DNA from: Pseudomonas putida W15Oct28
GTDB lineage: Bacteria; Pseudomonadota; Gammaproteobacteria; Pseudomonadales; Pseudomonadaceae
DNA: 64,000 nucleotides
NCBI RefSeq assembly: GCF_000708715.2
Contig: NZ_JENB01000005.1
Location: 145,741 to 209,740 of the forward strand
Direction: 5' to 3'
In this document: positions 1 through 7,161 of the stretch, in pieces
Position numbering within the stretch: position 1 is the first letter of the stretch
Layout of the letters: every line of letters starts with the position of its first letter
Translations under genes and position numbers: made by a program
Notes under the pieces: model-generated
Seen by the model: only the letters and a program-made list of their open reading frames with translations
Database searches by the model: none
Told to the model about the DNA's origin: nothing

Positions 1-59
1 AGATGAGATTCAGAGGCCGCTAAGCTTGCCGACTCAACAAGCGAGAGGGGAGCAGTTCC

Positions 60-242
60 ATGAAATCGCATTTTTCCTCAAGGGTGGTACGCGAAGCTAA
101 CGCTTTGCTAGTGGCATCAGGTGCGCGAATGGAAATTTCTCTACCGCGCGAATTGGCCAGTGTGATCACTAATCCGCGAAAGACCCGTTCGGAACTGAAG
201 GCAGCATTTACGGCCGCGTATTTCCGCCTGCGCAAGGGGTGA
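60..242 (+). CDS. Small basic protein of unknown function (60 aa)
   Basis: I do not recognise this protein. It is 60 residues, basic, without a membrane segment or cysteine; the C-terminal third is rich in Arg/Lys and looks helical. A purine-rich GGGGAGCAG lies about six bases before the ATG, a usable ribosome site. The next gene starts seven bases after its stop, so the two are probably co-transcribed. Base composition is lower in GC than the chromosome around it, which suggests acquired DNA. The window begins just upstream, so further members of the operon may be missing. Confidence 0.5.
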   Translation: MKSHFSSRVVREANALLVASGARMEISLPRELASVITNPRKTRSELKAAFTAAYFRLRKG

Positions 243-249
243 GAGCCTT

Positions 250-756
250 ATGGCCGACGGCTGTTACAACCACATTTACTCCGTGCTTGTGGAAAATGAG
301 CAAGATACTCTCGGTATCATTGCCTATTCGTTGTACAAGCGGCAAAAAATCGAGTTCATCCAGGCTTTCAAGACAAAGCATGATCGGGAGCCTAAAGATG
401 AAGACTTGGCTCCTTTCCACGATGTCAGCAACAGTGCCACGCAGATCGAGAGTTATCGAAATCAGGCCAGTCAGCTTGCTCAGGGCTTTCTTGACGCCTC
501 GATCGCGGCGCAGGCCGTTGAGCTTGAACAGTACTACTCAGATAAGGCAAGCAGTGAAATCAGGCAAGCCAAACCTGGGTTCTGGCTGGGTGTGGCACAA
601 AGTATCGTGGGCTCAGTCCTATTTGTATTCTTGCTAGGTTTTCTGGTGTTTTTCACCTGGAGTTTGAATCAAGGCCCGAAACAGGTCATCGAACAGGTGT
701 TTGATGTCACCATTCTCGACTCGGTCTCTGCGAGCGAAGCTGCGGGGGCGCTGTGA
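250..756 (+). CDS. Unknown protein with one C-terminal membrane segment (168 aa)
   Basis: No family recognised. The first ~110 residues are soluble, charged and probably helical (with an early stretch IIAYSLYKRQKIEFI), followed by one strongly hydrophobic segment at about 117-142 and a short tail. That is the layout of a tail-anchored protein or a small membrane effector. It follows the 60-residue gene by seven bases with no strong ribosome site of its own (GTGAG overlaps the upstream stop), so translation may be coupled. AT-richer than neighbouring core genes, consistent with transfer. A membrane effector of a defence or toxin module is possible but is only a guess. Confidence 0.6.
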   Translation: MADGCYNHIYSVLVENEQDTLGIIAYSLYKRQKIEFIQAFKTKHDREPKDEDLAPFHDVSNSATQIESYRNQASQLAQGFLDASIAAQAVELEQYYSDKASSEIRQAKPGFWLGVAQSIVGSVLFVFLLGFLVFFTWSLNQGPKQVIEQVFDVTILDSVSASEAAGAL

Positions 757-988
757 CGGCCACTCCCGGAGTGATTAGCTGAGACCGGACATAATTTAGC
801 AACACCCATCCCCTAACCTAGGCCTTGCCTAGGGAACGGCATCCACCTCCAGGGAGGAACCAAACGGGTTCAGGGCACTCTGACCCTCACTCGTTGCCAA
901 GGATGGCATTCACTACAAGGGCGCCCTGCAGCTGGCAGGGCGATGTGGCGGGTCAACCCGATTTTCTCTGCCACACGAGCCTGCCTTG
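757..988. other. Intergenic region with two hairpins
   Basis: No gene seen. Two perfect inverted repeats are present: CCTAGGC-ctt-GCCTAGG at 817-833 and GCCCTGC-agctg-GCAGGGC at 923-941. Neither has a T-run on either strand. The first could close transcription of the small upstream operon; the second lies just ahead of the phosphatase gene. Confidence 0.4.
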
Positions 989-1651
989 ATGAAGTTGCCA
1001 ACATTCTTCCGCCGTCGTCGCCATTTGCTGCTGAGCCTGGTACTCACGGCCGTCGCCGTACCGTTGGCGCTGGAGGCTGTCGAAAGCCGGGCTGAACCGG
1101 TGGATGGCACCCAGACCCTGGTGTTCCTGCGCCATGCCGAGAAGCCGGGTGAGGGGCTGGGCCAGTTGAACTGCCAGGGCCTCAACCGTGCACTGGACCT
1201 GGCAACCTTGCTGCCGGAGCGCTTCGGCAATGCCGACTACGTGTTTGCCGCCAACCCTTCGCGGCATGTCGAAGAAGGCAGCAAGGACGAAAGCTACAGC
1301 TACATCCGCCCGCTGATGACCATCACCCCCAGCGCCATCCGCCTCGGCTTGCCGGTGAACATCGACTACGGCGCCAACGACACCGAAGATCTGGCCGATG
1401 AGCTGCTGAGCGACAAATACCGCAATGCGACCATCTACACCGCCTGGTCCCACGGCTACCTGCCTGAATTGATCAACACTGTGGCCGGCAAGGCCCTGGG
1501 TGAAGAACGGGTGATCACCGAGGACTGGAGCGGCGACGACTTCGACACCCTCTATGTACTGACCCTGACCTGGCACGACGGCAAGGCCAGCCTGCTCAGC
1601 CGCAACGTGCGACAGGGCCTGAATGGCGGTACACATAGCTGCCCGACCTGA
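989..1651 (+). CDS. Histidine phosphatase family protein, exported
   Basis: Phosphoglycerate-mutase-like (histidine phosphatase superfamily) protein of 220 residues. After an Arg-rich N-terminus and a hydrophobic segment (about 11-30) that reads as a signal peptide or signal anchor comes VFLRHAEKPGEG, whose RHA(E) is the family's RHG-type catalytic motif with the phospho-accepting histidine. A later WSHGY is the likely second catalytic histidine. The short length and strongly atypical middle suit the divergent periplasmic branch; the substrate is unknown. The ATG at 989 is chosen over the TTG just before it. No strong Shine-Dalgarno is visible. Confidence 0.75.
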   Translation: MKLPTFFRRRRHLLLSLVLTAVAVPLALEAVESRAEPVDGTQTLVFLRHAEKPGEGLGQLNCQGLNRALDLATLLPERFGNADYVFAANPSRHVEEGSKDESYSYIRPLMTITPSAIRLGLPVNIDYGANDTEDLADELLSDKYRNATIYTAWSHGYLPELINTVAGKALGEERVITEDWSGDDFDTLYVLTLTWHDGKASLLSRNVRQGLNGGTHSCPT

Positions 1652-1659
1652 TCTGCGGG

Positions 1660-1688
1660 GCCTGTTCCGGCAATGCACCGGAACAGGC
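1660..1688. terminator. Stem-loop between convergent genes
   Basis: Perfect 11-bp inverted repeat GCCTGTTCCGG-N7-CCGGAACAGGC, placed between the stop of the phosphatase gene (+) and the stop of the racemase-like gene (-). No proper T-run follows on either strand (TTTATTT precedes it on the minus side), so it may act as a 3'-end-protecting hairpin rather than a classical terminator. Confidence 0.45.
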
Positions 1689-1698
1689 AAATAAAAGG

Positions 1699-2427
1699 TT
1701 AACGCCCGTACCGCACCGGCCAGCCCACCACCTTTTTCACCCGCGGCGTGGCATAGGTGCGCACCTTGGAGGTGCTCAAGCCCATGCGTACCAGTGATTC
1801 GGCAATGGTCACCGCTGCGCTCACACCGTCCACCACCGGCACGCCGGTGCGCTGGCGGATCTGCTCGTCCAGCCCGGCCATGCCACCGCAACCCAGGCAG
1901 ATCACTTCGGCCTTGTCGTCACGCACGGCGCGTTCCGCCTGCTCGACAATCGCCTCAACAGCCCGTTGCGGATCAGCTTCCAGCTCCAGCACCGCCAGCC
2001 CGCTGGCCCGCACCGACGCACAGCGGTCATATAGGCCAGAAAGCTTCAGACGGTCTTCGATCAGTGGCACGGTGCGGTCCAGCGTGGTGACCACCGAATA
2101 GGCATGGCCCAGGTACATCGCGGTGCTGGCGGCTGCATCGGTAATGTCCACCACCGGCACGTTCAGCAATTCCTGCAGGCCTTCGCGGCCGTGTTCGCCG
2201 TATCCGGCCTGGATGACGGCGTCGTAGGGGCCCTCGTAGGCCAGCACCCGGTCCATTACGGCGATGGCAGCCAGATAGCTTTCGAAGTTGCCTTCTACCG
2301 ACTCGGCGCCAAACCAAGGGGTAAGGCCGATGATTTCGGTACCGGGCGCTGCTACGGCTCGGGCTTGCTGGGCAATGGCTTCGGTGATGGCTTCGGTGGT
2401 GTTGACGTTGGCGATCAGAATACGCAT
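1699..2427 (-). CDS. Aspartate/glutamate/hydantoin racemase family protein
   Basis: A 242-residue member of the Asp/Glu/hydantoin racemase superfamily, usually annotated hydantoin or allantoin racemase. The N-terminus MRILIANVNTTEAITEAI and the motif around Cys180 (VICLGCGGMAG) fit the family. Racemases use two cysteines; the first is normally in an ACFGDPG-like motif, but here the equivalent reads AGYGEHG, placing Gly75 where that cysteine should be. One-cysteine members include arylmalonate decarboxylase, so the reaction may not be racemisation. Start chosen at the ATG behind GGGAGG. It lies 16 bases downstream of the NCS1 permease on the same strand, an operon that suggests a hydantoin, allantoin or related ureide substrate. 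Confidence 0.75.
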   Translation of the reverse strand: MRILIANVNTTEAITEAIAQQARAVAAPGTEIIGLTPWFGAESVEGNFESYLAAIAVMDRVLAYEGPYDAVIQAGYGEHGREGLQELLNVPVVDITDAAASTAMYLGHAYSVVTTLDRTVPLIEDRLKLSGLYDRCASVRASGLAVLELEADPQRAVEAIVEQAERAVRDDKAEVICLGCGGMAGLDEQIRQRTGVPVVDGVSAAVTIAESLVRMGLSTSKVRTYATPRVKKVVGWPVRYGR

Positions 2428-2443
2428 GGGCAGTCCTCCCTGA

Positions 2444-3976
2444 TTAATGGCTGCTGTGGTCGACGGCGATGCACTCGCCGCTGGCATCAACGTAGTGGCG
2501 GTTGCGCGGTGCGATCAGCAGGTACAGGACGGCGGCGATGCCGGCACCGATCAGCCAGGAGAACGGCGCCACGCTGTGGAAATTGGGTACCAGGGCCAGC
2601 ACGATGGCCAGCAACGCAGCCGGCACGAAGGCGGCCACGGCGCGCAGGTTGATGCCTTTGCTGTAGTGGTAGGCGCCGGTCGGGTGCTCGGTGTACAGCT
2701 CCGGCACGTTGATGCAGCCTTTGCGCAGCAACCAGTAGTCGGACATGATCACCCCGTACAGCGGGCCGAGCAGGGCGCCCAGGCCGGACAGGAAGTACAC
2801 GATCACCAGCGGGCTGTTGTACAGGTTCCACGGCAGGATCAGCACCGCCAGGGTGGCGCTGATCAGCCCGGCGCGGCGGAAGTTCAGGTGGCGTGGCGCC
2901 AGGTTGCTGAGCACGAAGGCCGGGGCGACGAAGTTGGCCATGATGTTCACCGCCACGGTGACAATCAGGAAGGCCACGCAGCCCAGTACCAGGAACAACG
3001 TGCTAGGGATGGCGGCGACGATCTGGGTCGGGCTGTCGATGATCTGGCCGTTGATCTGGAACTGCGCGCCGCACAGCACCACGGTGATCACGGCAAACAC
3101 CAGGATGTTCACCGGCAGGCCCCAGAAGTTGCCGACGCGGATGGTCTTGCGGCACGGCGAGGAGCGGGCGAAGTCACAGAAGTTCAGCACCAGGGTGCCG
3201 TAGATGGCCAGCCACAATGCGCCGCCGGCAAAGATGTTGCGCCACATGTCAACGCCGGTCAGGGGCTCGGCGACCGACCAGGCGATGCGTGCGTCGGCCT
3301 TGAAGTACATGAACACTGCCAGGGCGGCCACGGTCAGCAGGATCACCGGGCCGGCGAAGGCCTCGTAGCGGCGCACCATCTCCATGCCGTAGGCCAGGAT
3401 CACCAGCTGCACCAGCCAGATCGACACGAAACACACCCAGCCCAGGCTCGACAGGCCAAGGATGCTGTCATGGTCGTAGGCTGCCATTTGCGGCCACACG
3501 GCGGTAAGCAGCACGCGCAGCACCACCGAGGCCAGGTAGGTCTGGATGCCAAACCAGGCGATGGCAATGACTGCGCGGATCAGCGCGGGTATCTGTGCAC
3601 CATGGATGCCGAAGGCAATGCGGCTGATGACCGGGAACGGCACCCCGGTTTTCTGCCCCATGTAGCCGGACAGGTTCATGAAGAAGTACACCAGCGCCGC
3701 GCCAATGGCCAGCGACAGCAGAATCTGCCAGCCACCCAGACCGAGGGCGAACAAGCCCATGGCGAACGAATAGTTGGCAATATTGTGCACATCGTTTGTC
3801 CACAAGGCGAAGATGCTGTAGCCACCCCAGCGCCGCCCTTCGGCGCGGGTCGGGGCAAGGTCGCGGTTGTGCAGGCGCGGGCTCAGGGCCAGTTCCGGCG
3901 CATTGCCGACGAGGTTGGAAGCGGGGTGGGTGCTGGCGACGGATAGTTCAGGGGCAAGGTCGAGGCTGCTACTCAT
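2444..3976 (-). CDS. NCS1 family nucleobase/hydantoin-type cation symporter
   Basis: Inner-membrane transporter of the nucleobase:cation symporter-1 family (510 aa, about 12 hydrophobic segments). Family signatures include WGGYSIFALWTNDVHNIANY in the first helix region and NFCDFARS in the middle, matching the Mhp1-like NxxDFxR motif. The ATG at 3976 follows AGGAGC; a longer reading from 4060 lacks such a site. It heads an operon with the racemase-like gene. Its upstream region carries a TTGTATACAA palindrome and a RutR-like box, the same pair of sites found beside purine genes here, so allantoin, urate or hydantoin are likely substrates. The exact cargo cannot be read from sequence. Confidence 0.88.
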   Translation of the reverse strand: MSSSLDLAPELSVASTHPASNLVGNAPELALSPRLHNRDLAPTRAEGRRWGGYSIFALWTNDVHNIANYSFAMGLFALGLGGWQILLSLAIGAALVYFFMNLSGYMGQKTGVPFPVISRIAFGIHGAQIPALIRAVIAIAWFGIQTYLASVVLRVLLTAVWPQMAAYDHDSILGLSSLGWVCFVSIWLVQLVILAYGMEMVRRYEAFAGPVILLTVAALAVFMYFKADARIAWSVAEPLTGVDMWRNIFAGGALWLAIYGTLVLNFCDFARSSPCRKTIRVGNFWGLPVNILVFAVITVVLCGAQFQINGQIIDSPTQIVAAIPSTLFLVLGCVAFLIVTVAVNIMANFVAPAFVLSNLAPRHLNFRRAGLISATLAVLILPWNLYNSPLVIVYFLSGLGALLGPLYGVIMSDYWLLRKGCINVPELYTEHPTGAYHYSKGINLRAVAAFVPAALLAIVLALVPNFHSVAPFSWLIGAGIAAVLYLLIAPRNRHYVDASGECIAVDHSSH

Positions 3977-4130
3977 TCCGGCGGGCTCCTGATGCACGTT
4001 GACTGCGATGAGCGGGCATGCGCACGGGCTCGCCATCTCGTCGGTGCAGCTTGGCATCACAGGGTTCTGGGCGCGGCGGCCGGCTTTGGACCGGCGTCGC
4101 GGGTTCTTGTGTATTTATGTTTTGTTTAAG

Positions 4131-4140
4131 TTGTATACAA
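4131..4140. promoter_or_regulatory. TTGTATACAA palindrome, probable GclR/GntR operator
   Basis: Perfect 10-bp palindrome about 155 bases upstream of the NCS1 permease start. The same word occurs beside gcl, puuE and (with G at the fifth base) hiuH and the AzgA-type permease. Such TTGTnTACAA palindromes are typical targets of FCD-type GntR regulators; GclR, encoded at 32107, is the obvious candidate. A weaker copy, GTGTGTACAA, lies at 4391-4400. Confidence 0.6.
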
Positions 4141-4294
4141 AACACAAGCACACAAAAGCGAGTTCCATGCCAAGGAAAAGCAAGTTTCAACAGATGGACA
4201 TTTCGAACCTATCTTGTTGAAAGATAAGTTAATGAAATAAAGAAGGTATAAGTTGACCGAATGAACAGGTTTAAATTTTCTACGGACTAGTTAG

Positions 4295-4310
4295 TTGATC
4301 GAATGGTCAA
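4295..4310. promoter_or_regulatory. RutR-like 16-bp box upstream of NCS1 permease
   Basis: TTGATCGAATGGTCAA closely matches the E. coli RutR consensus TTGACCAnnTGGTCAA in both spacing and outer arms. A half-matching site TTGACCGAATGAACAG lies 42 bases away at 4253-4268. A RutR-like TetR regulator is encoded at 19921-20532. The rest of 3977-4520 is AT-rich control DNA for the permease plus a REP pair; no gene was seen in it. Confidence 0.5.
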
Positions 4311-4423
4311 AATTAGTTGCGGGGAGTGTGTAACGCAATGGGGCGTTACTGGAAAAAGTGCACACAAAAATGGCACTTATGGTGACATTTGTGTGTACAA
4401 AAAATAGTCAGCTTTTCCTGCGC

Positions 4424-4517
4424 CGGCCTCTTCGCGGGCATGCCCGCTCCCACAGGGTCACGACAGGCCTAAGCGGTGCGCAATCCCTGTGGGAGCGGGC
4501 GAGCCCGCGAAGAGGCC
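4424..4517. repeat. REP pair, inverted (BIME)
   Basis: Two copies of the putida-type REP (ctcttcgcggg-N4-cccgctcccacagg) face each other around a ~25-base spacer. The right-hand copy ends four bases from the stop of the Lrp gene, so it may stabilise that transcript's 3' end. Confidence 0.9.
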
Positions 4518-4520
4518 AAC

Positions 4521-4958
4521 TCAGTCCATCGGCGGCAACCGCCGCTTCACCGGGCTTTTCTTGATGATGGCGGTGTTGGTCTCGGCCAGCACATTGATGC
4601 GGTCAAGCAGGGTGTCCAACTGCTCCATCGAGCGCACATGCAACCGGGCAATGAAACAGTCTTCGCCGGTGACCTTGTCGCACTCGGTGAACTCGGGAAT
4701 GGCAATGATCTGCCGTTCCACCTCCTGCAACTGGCCCGGCAGTGGGCGGATGCGCACGATAGCCTGCAACTGGTAACCGAAGGCACGCGGGTCGACCTCC
4801 ACGGTATAACCGCGCAGCACGCCACGCTCTTCCAGGCGGCGCAGGCGCTCGCTGACGCTGGGCGCGGACAGCCCGCTGACTTGGGCCAGGGCTTTGAGCG
4901 AGCGGCGCGAGTCTTCCATCAGTGCATTGATCAACAGTTGGTCGATGGCATCGGTCAT
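4521..4958 (-). CDS. Lrp/AsnC family transcriptional regulator
   Basis: A 145-residue Lrp/AsnC regulator. The N-terminal winged helix-turn-helix (about 3-60; ALAQVSGLSAPSVSERLRRL is the recognition region) is followed by the ligand-binding RAM domain from about 65 (FIARLHVRSMEQLDTLLDRI). The ATG at 4958 is preferred to the GTG at 4964 because GAGG lies five bases before it. It is divergent from an EamA exporter, the common arrangement for an Lrp-type activator of an amino acid exporter. The shared 130-base region contains repeated TTTGCCTT words that could be its sites. Confidence 0.92.
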   Translation of the reverse strand: MTDAIDQLLINALMEDSRRSLKALAQVSGLSAPSVSERLRRLEERGVLRGYTVEVDPRAFGYQLQAIVRIRPLPGQLQEVERQIIAIPEFTECDKVTGEDCFIARLHVRSMEQLDTLLDRINVLAETNTAIIKKSPVKRRLPPMD

Positions 4959-4985
4959 GGTCACCTCGTCAGGTAGTTCGCGTTA

Positions 4986-5025
4986 TTTGCCTTGATAGTA
5001 AAGGCAAGGCTGTGAGTTTGCCTTT
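4986..5025. promoter_or_regulatory. Repeated TTTGCCTT sites between Lrp and exporter genes
   Basis: TTGCCTT at 4987-4993 and its inverse AAGGCAA at 5001-5007 form a perfect inverted repeat; a third copy TTTGCCTTT lies at 5017-5025. They sit in the divergent lrp/exporter promoter region, where the Lrp protein would be expected to bind. The assignment rests on position and symmetry only. Confidence 0.45.
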
Positions 5026-5091
5026 GTTATCCGCTGGAAGGCTTAGCGGTAACCTTTGCATACTGTTGCCATCGTCAACGGGAGGTGTGAG

Positions 5092-5988
5092 ATGGACAGT
5101 TCATTGCGCCGTGGCTCGCTGGAAATGGTCGCCGCCATGCTGATTTCGGGGACCATCGGCTGGTTCGTGCTGGTGTCCGGGCAGCCGGTGCTCGAAGTGG
5201 TGTTCTGGCGCTGCGTGTTCGGCGCCGTGACCTTGCTGGTGATTTGCGCCGCTTTCGGCTTTCTGCGGCCCGGGGTGATCAGCCGCACGGCGTTCCTGTT
5301 GGCGATTGCCAGCGGCGTTGCCATTGTCGGTAACTGGCTGCTGTTGTTTGCCTCGTATTCCCGAGCGTCAATCGCCATCGGGACAGCGGTGTACAACGTA
5401 CAGCCGTTCATGCTGGTGGGGCTGGCGGCGCTTTTCCTGGGCGAGAAGATCACCCTGGCCAAGGTCACTTGGCTGAGTGTCGCCTTCCTCGGCATGTTGG
5501 CCATCGTCAGTGCCCATGGCGCGGGGCAGGGCGGTGGCGAAGACTATCTGCTGGGCATCGCCCTGGCACTTGGCGCGGCGTTTTTGTATGCCATTGCGGC
5601 ATTGATCATCAAGCGGCTGAGTGGCACGCCACCTCACCTGATTGCGTTGATTCAGGTAACGACGGGCGTGCTGTTGCTGGCGCCGTGGGTCAAGCTCGGT
5701 GGATTGCCGGGTGAAGTGCCAGCGCTGGCCAGCCTGTTGACGCTGGGCATCGTCCATACCGGCGTGATGTACGTGCTGTTGTACAGCGCCATTCAGCGTT
5801 TGCCTACGGCGTTGACGGGGGCGCTGTCGTTCATATACCCGATTGCGGCGATTCTGGTGGACTGGGTGGCCTTCGGGCACCGGCTGGCGCCGCTGCAATG
5901 GTTGGGGGTTGGGCTGATACTGCTGGCAGCGGCAGGGATGCAACAGGGGTGGTGGTTTCGGCCGGCGCGGGTTGTAGTCAAGCCTTGA
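5092..5988 (+). CDS. EamA/DMT family transporter
   Basis: Drug/metabolite-transporter (EamA) permease of 298 residues with about ten hydrophobic segments in two repeats. It begins MDSSLRRGSLEMVAAML and is preceded by GGGAGGTG seven bases before the ATG, which settles the start against an upstream in-frame ATG. Proteins of this family commonly export amino acids or other small metabolites. Divergence from an Lrp/AsnC regulator supports an amino acid related efflux role. A REP pair follows almost immediately after the stop. Confidence 0.88.
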   Translation: MDSSLRRGSLEMVAAMLISGTIGWFVLVSGQPVLEVVFWRCVFGAVTLLVICAAFGFLRPGVISRTAFLLAIASGVAIVGNWLLLFASYSRASIAIGTAVYNVQPFMLVGLAALFLGEKITLAKVTWLSVAFLGMLAIVSAHGAGQGGGEDYLLGIALALGAAFLYAIAALIIKRLSGTPPHLIALIQVTTGVLLLAPWVKLGGLPGEVPALASLLTLGIVHTGVMYVLLYSAIQRLPTALTGALSFIYPIAAILVDWVAFGHRLAPLQWLGVGLILLAAAGMQQGWWFRPARVVVKP

Positions 5989-5993
5989 GGTGA

Positions 5994-6100
5994 CCTTGCT
6001 GGCCTCTTCGCGGGCACGCCCGCTCCCACAGGTACGGTGCAGGTCTTGGCCTTGTGATATTCCTGTGGGAGCGGGCGTGCCCGCGAAGAGGCCAGCAAGG
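5994..6100. repeat. REP pair, perfect long inverted repeat
   Basis: Two face-to-face REP copies whose outer flanks (ccttgctgg... / ...ccagcaagg) also match, giving perfect arms of about 38 bases around a ~28-base centre. It starts six bases after the exporter stop and separates it from the methyltransferase gene. Confidence 0.92.
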
Positions 6101-6133
6101 TAGAATGCCGCTTTTGCCAGCCTGCGACCCACC

Positions 6134-7060
6134 ATGACTTCCCCGATCCACACCCTTGAGCAACACCTGCTCGCCGCTCTCGACCCTGCCCCGCAGGAAA
6201 CCCGCCGCCTGTTCCATGGCCGTGGCCGCTGCTGGGCAGGCCTGGAGCAGGTCACTGTCGACTGGTTGCAAGGTGTGCTGTCGGTAGCCCTGTTCCGCGA
6301 GCTGCCAGAGGGCCAGTTGGCCGAGCTGGAAGCCATGCTGCGCAACGTGGCCCAGGCCCCGCAATGGACCGGCCAGGCCATCCTCATCCAGCACCGCTAC
6401 CTGCCCGACAGCCCTGGCCAGTGGCTGCTGGGCGAGCCGTGCCAGCAACGCGAGGTGGTCGAAGACGGCCTGACCTACCTGCTGGACCTGGGCGTGCGGC
6501 AGAACAACGGCCTGTTCCTGGACATGCGCTACGGCCGGCGCTGGGTGCGCGAGCAGGCGGCGGGCAAGCGCGTGCTGAACCTGTTCGCCTACACCTGCGG
6601 CTTTTCGGTGGCGGCGATTGCCGGGGGTGCCGAGCAGGTGGTGAACCTGGACATGGCCAAGTCGGCGCTGTCCCGTGGGCGCGACAACCATCGCCTGAAT
6701 GGCCATGATGCATCGCGGGTGGCGTATCTGGGGCACGAGCTGTTCAAGTCGTGGGGCAAGGTGCGCAAGTACGGGCCTTACGACCTGATCATCATCGACC
6801 CGCCGACCTTCCAGCGTGGCAGCTTTGTGCTGACCCAGGATTACGCGAAGATCCTGCGCCGTTTGCCGGAGTTGCTGAGCGCGGGTGGGACGGTGCTGGC
6901 GTGTGTCAACGACCCAGGGATCGGGCCGGAGTTTCTGATCGAGGGGATGGCTGAGCAGGCGCCAGCGCTGGCGTTTGTCGAGCGGCTGGAGAACCCGCCG
7001 GAGTTTCCGGATGTGGACCCGGCCGGGGGGCTCAAAGCCTTGGTATTCCGTCAGGTTTGA
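6134..7060 (+). CDS. Class I SAM-dependent methyltransferase (RlmI/RlmK-like)
   Basis: A 308-residue methyltransferase of the COG1092-like family. The AdoMet-binding motif I region is LNLFAYTCGFSVAAIAGGA followed by the acidic VVNLD; the catalytic motif IV reads IIIDPPTFQRGSF, the DPP(T/S)F form typical of 23S rRNA cytosine/guanine methyltransferases. There is no obvious N-terminal PUA domain, so it is shorter than RlmI; the first ~130 residues are of a different type. An RNA substrate is likely but the target base is not known. It stands alone between two REP loci. Confidence 0.82.
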   Translation: MTSPIHTLEQHLLAALDPAPQETRRLFHGRGRCWAGLEQVTVDWLQGVLSVALFRELPEGQLAELEAMLRNVAQAPQWTGQAILIQHRYLPDSPGQWLLGEPCQQREVVEDGLTYLLDLGVRQNNGLFLDMRYGRRWVREQAAGKRVLNLFAYTCGFSVAAIAGGAEQVVNLDMAKSALSRGRDNHRLNGHDASRVAYLGHELFKSWGKVRKYGPYDLIIIDPPTFQRGSFVLTQDYAKILRRLPELLSAGGTVLACVNDPGIGPEFLIEGMAEQAPALAFVERLENPPEFPDVDPAGGLKALVFRQV

Positions 7061-7071
7061 TGTTGTCCTTG

Positions 7072-7152
7072 CTGGCCTCTTCGCGGGCATGCCCGCTCCC
7101 ACAGGGAACGCACCCGTTTGTGGCAGCGGGTTTACCCGCGAAGGGGCCAGAG
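7072..7152. repeat. REP pair (one degenerate copy)
   Basis: A standard REP (ctcttcgcgggcatgcccgc...) faces a variant copy, gtggcagcgggtttacccgcgaaggggcc, between the methyltransferase stop and the convergent mechanosensitive channel stop. Confidence 0.85.
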
Positions 7153-7161
7153 CAGGTGGCA

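Noticed and set aside
776..802. Possible insertion sequence end (gagaccggacataattta)
   Set aside because: No partner inverted repeat, transposase remnant or target duplication could be found nearby.
2447..3946. 499-codon open frame opposite the NCS1 permease
   Set aside because: Low-complexity His/Gln/Gly-rich product, a shadow of a clear transporter gene.
4424..4517. CRISPR-like repeats ('cgcgggcaagcccgctcccacagg' repeated many times)
   Set aside because: Copies are scattered singly or in inverted pairs, with no regular spacers and no cas genes; they are REP elements.
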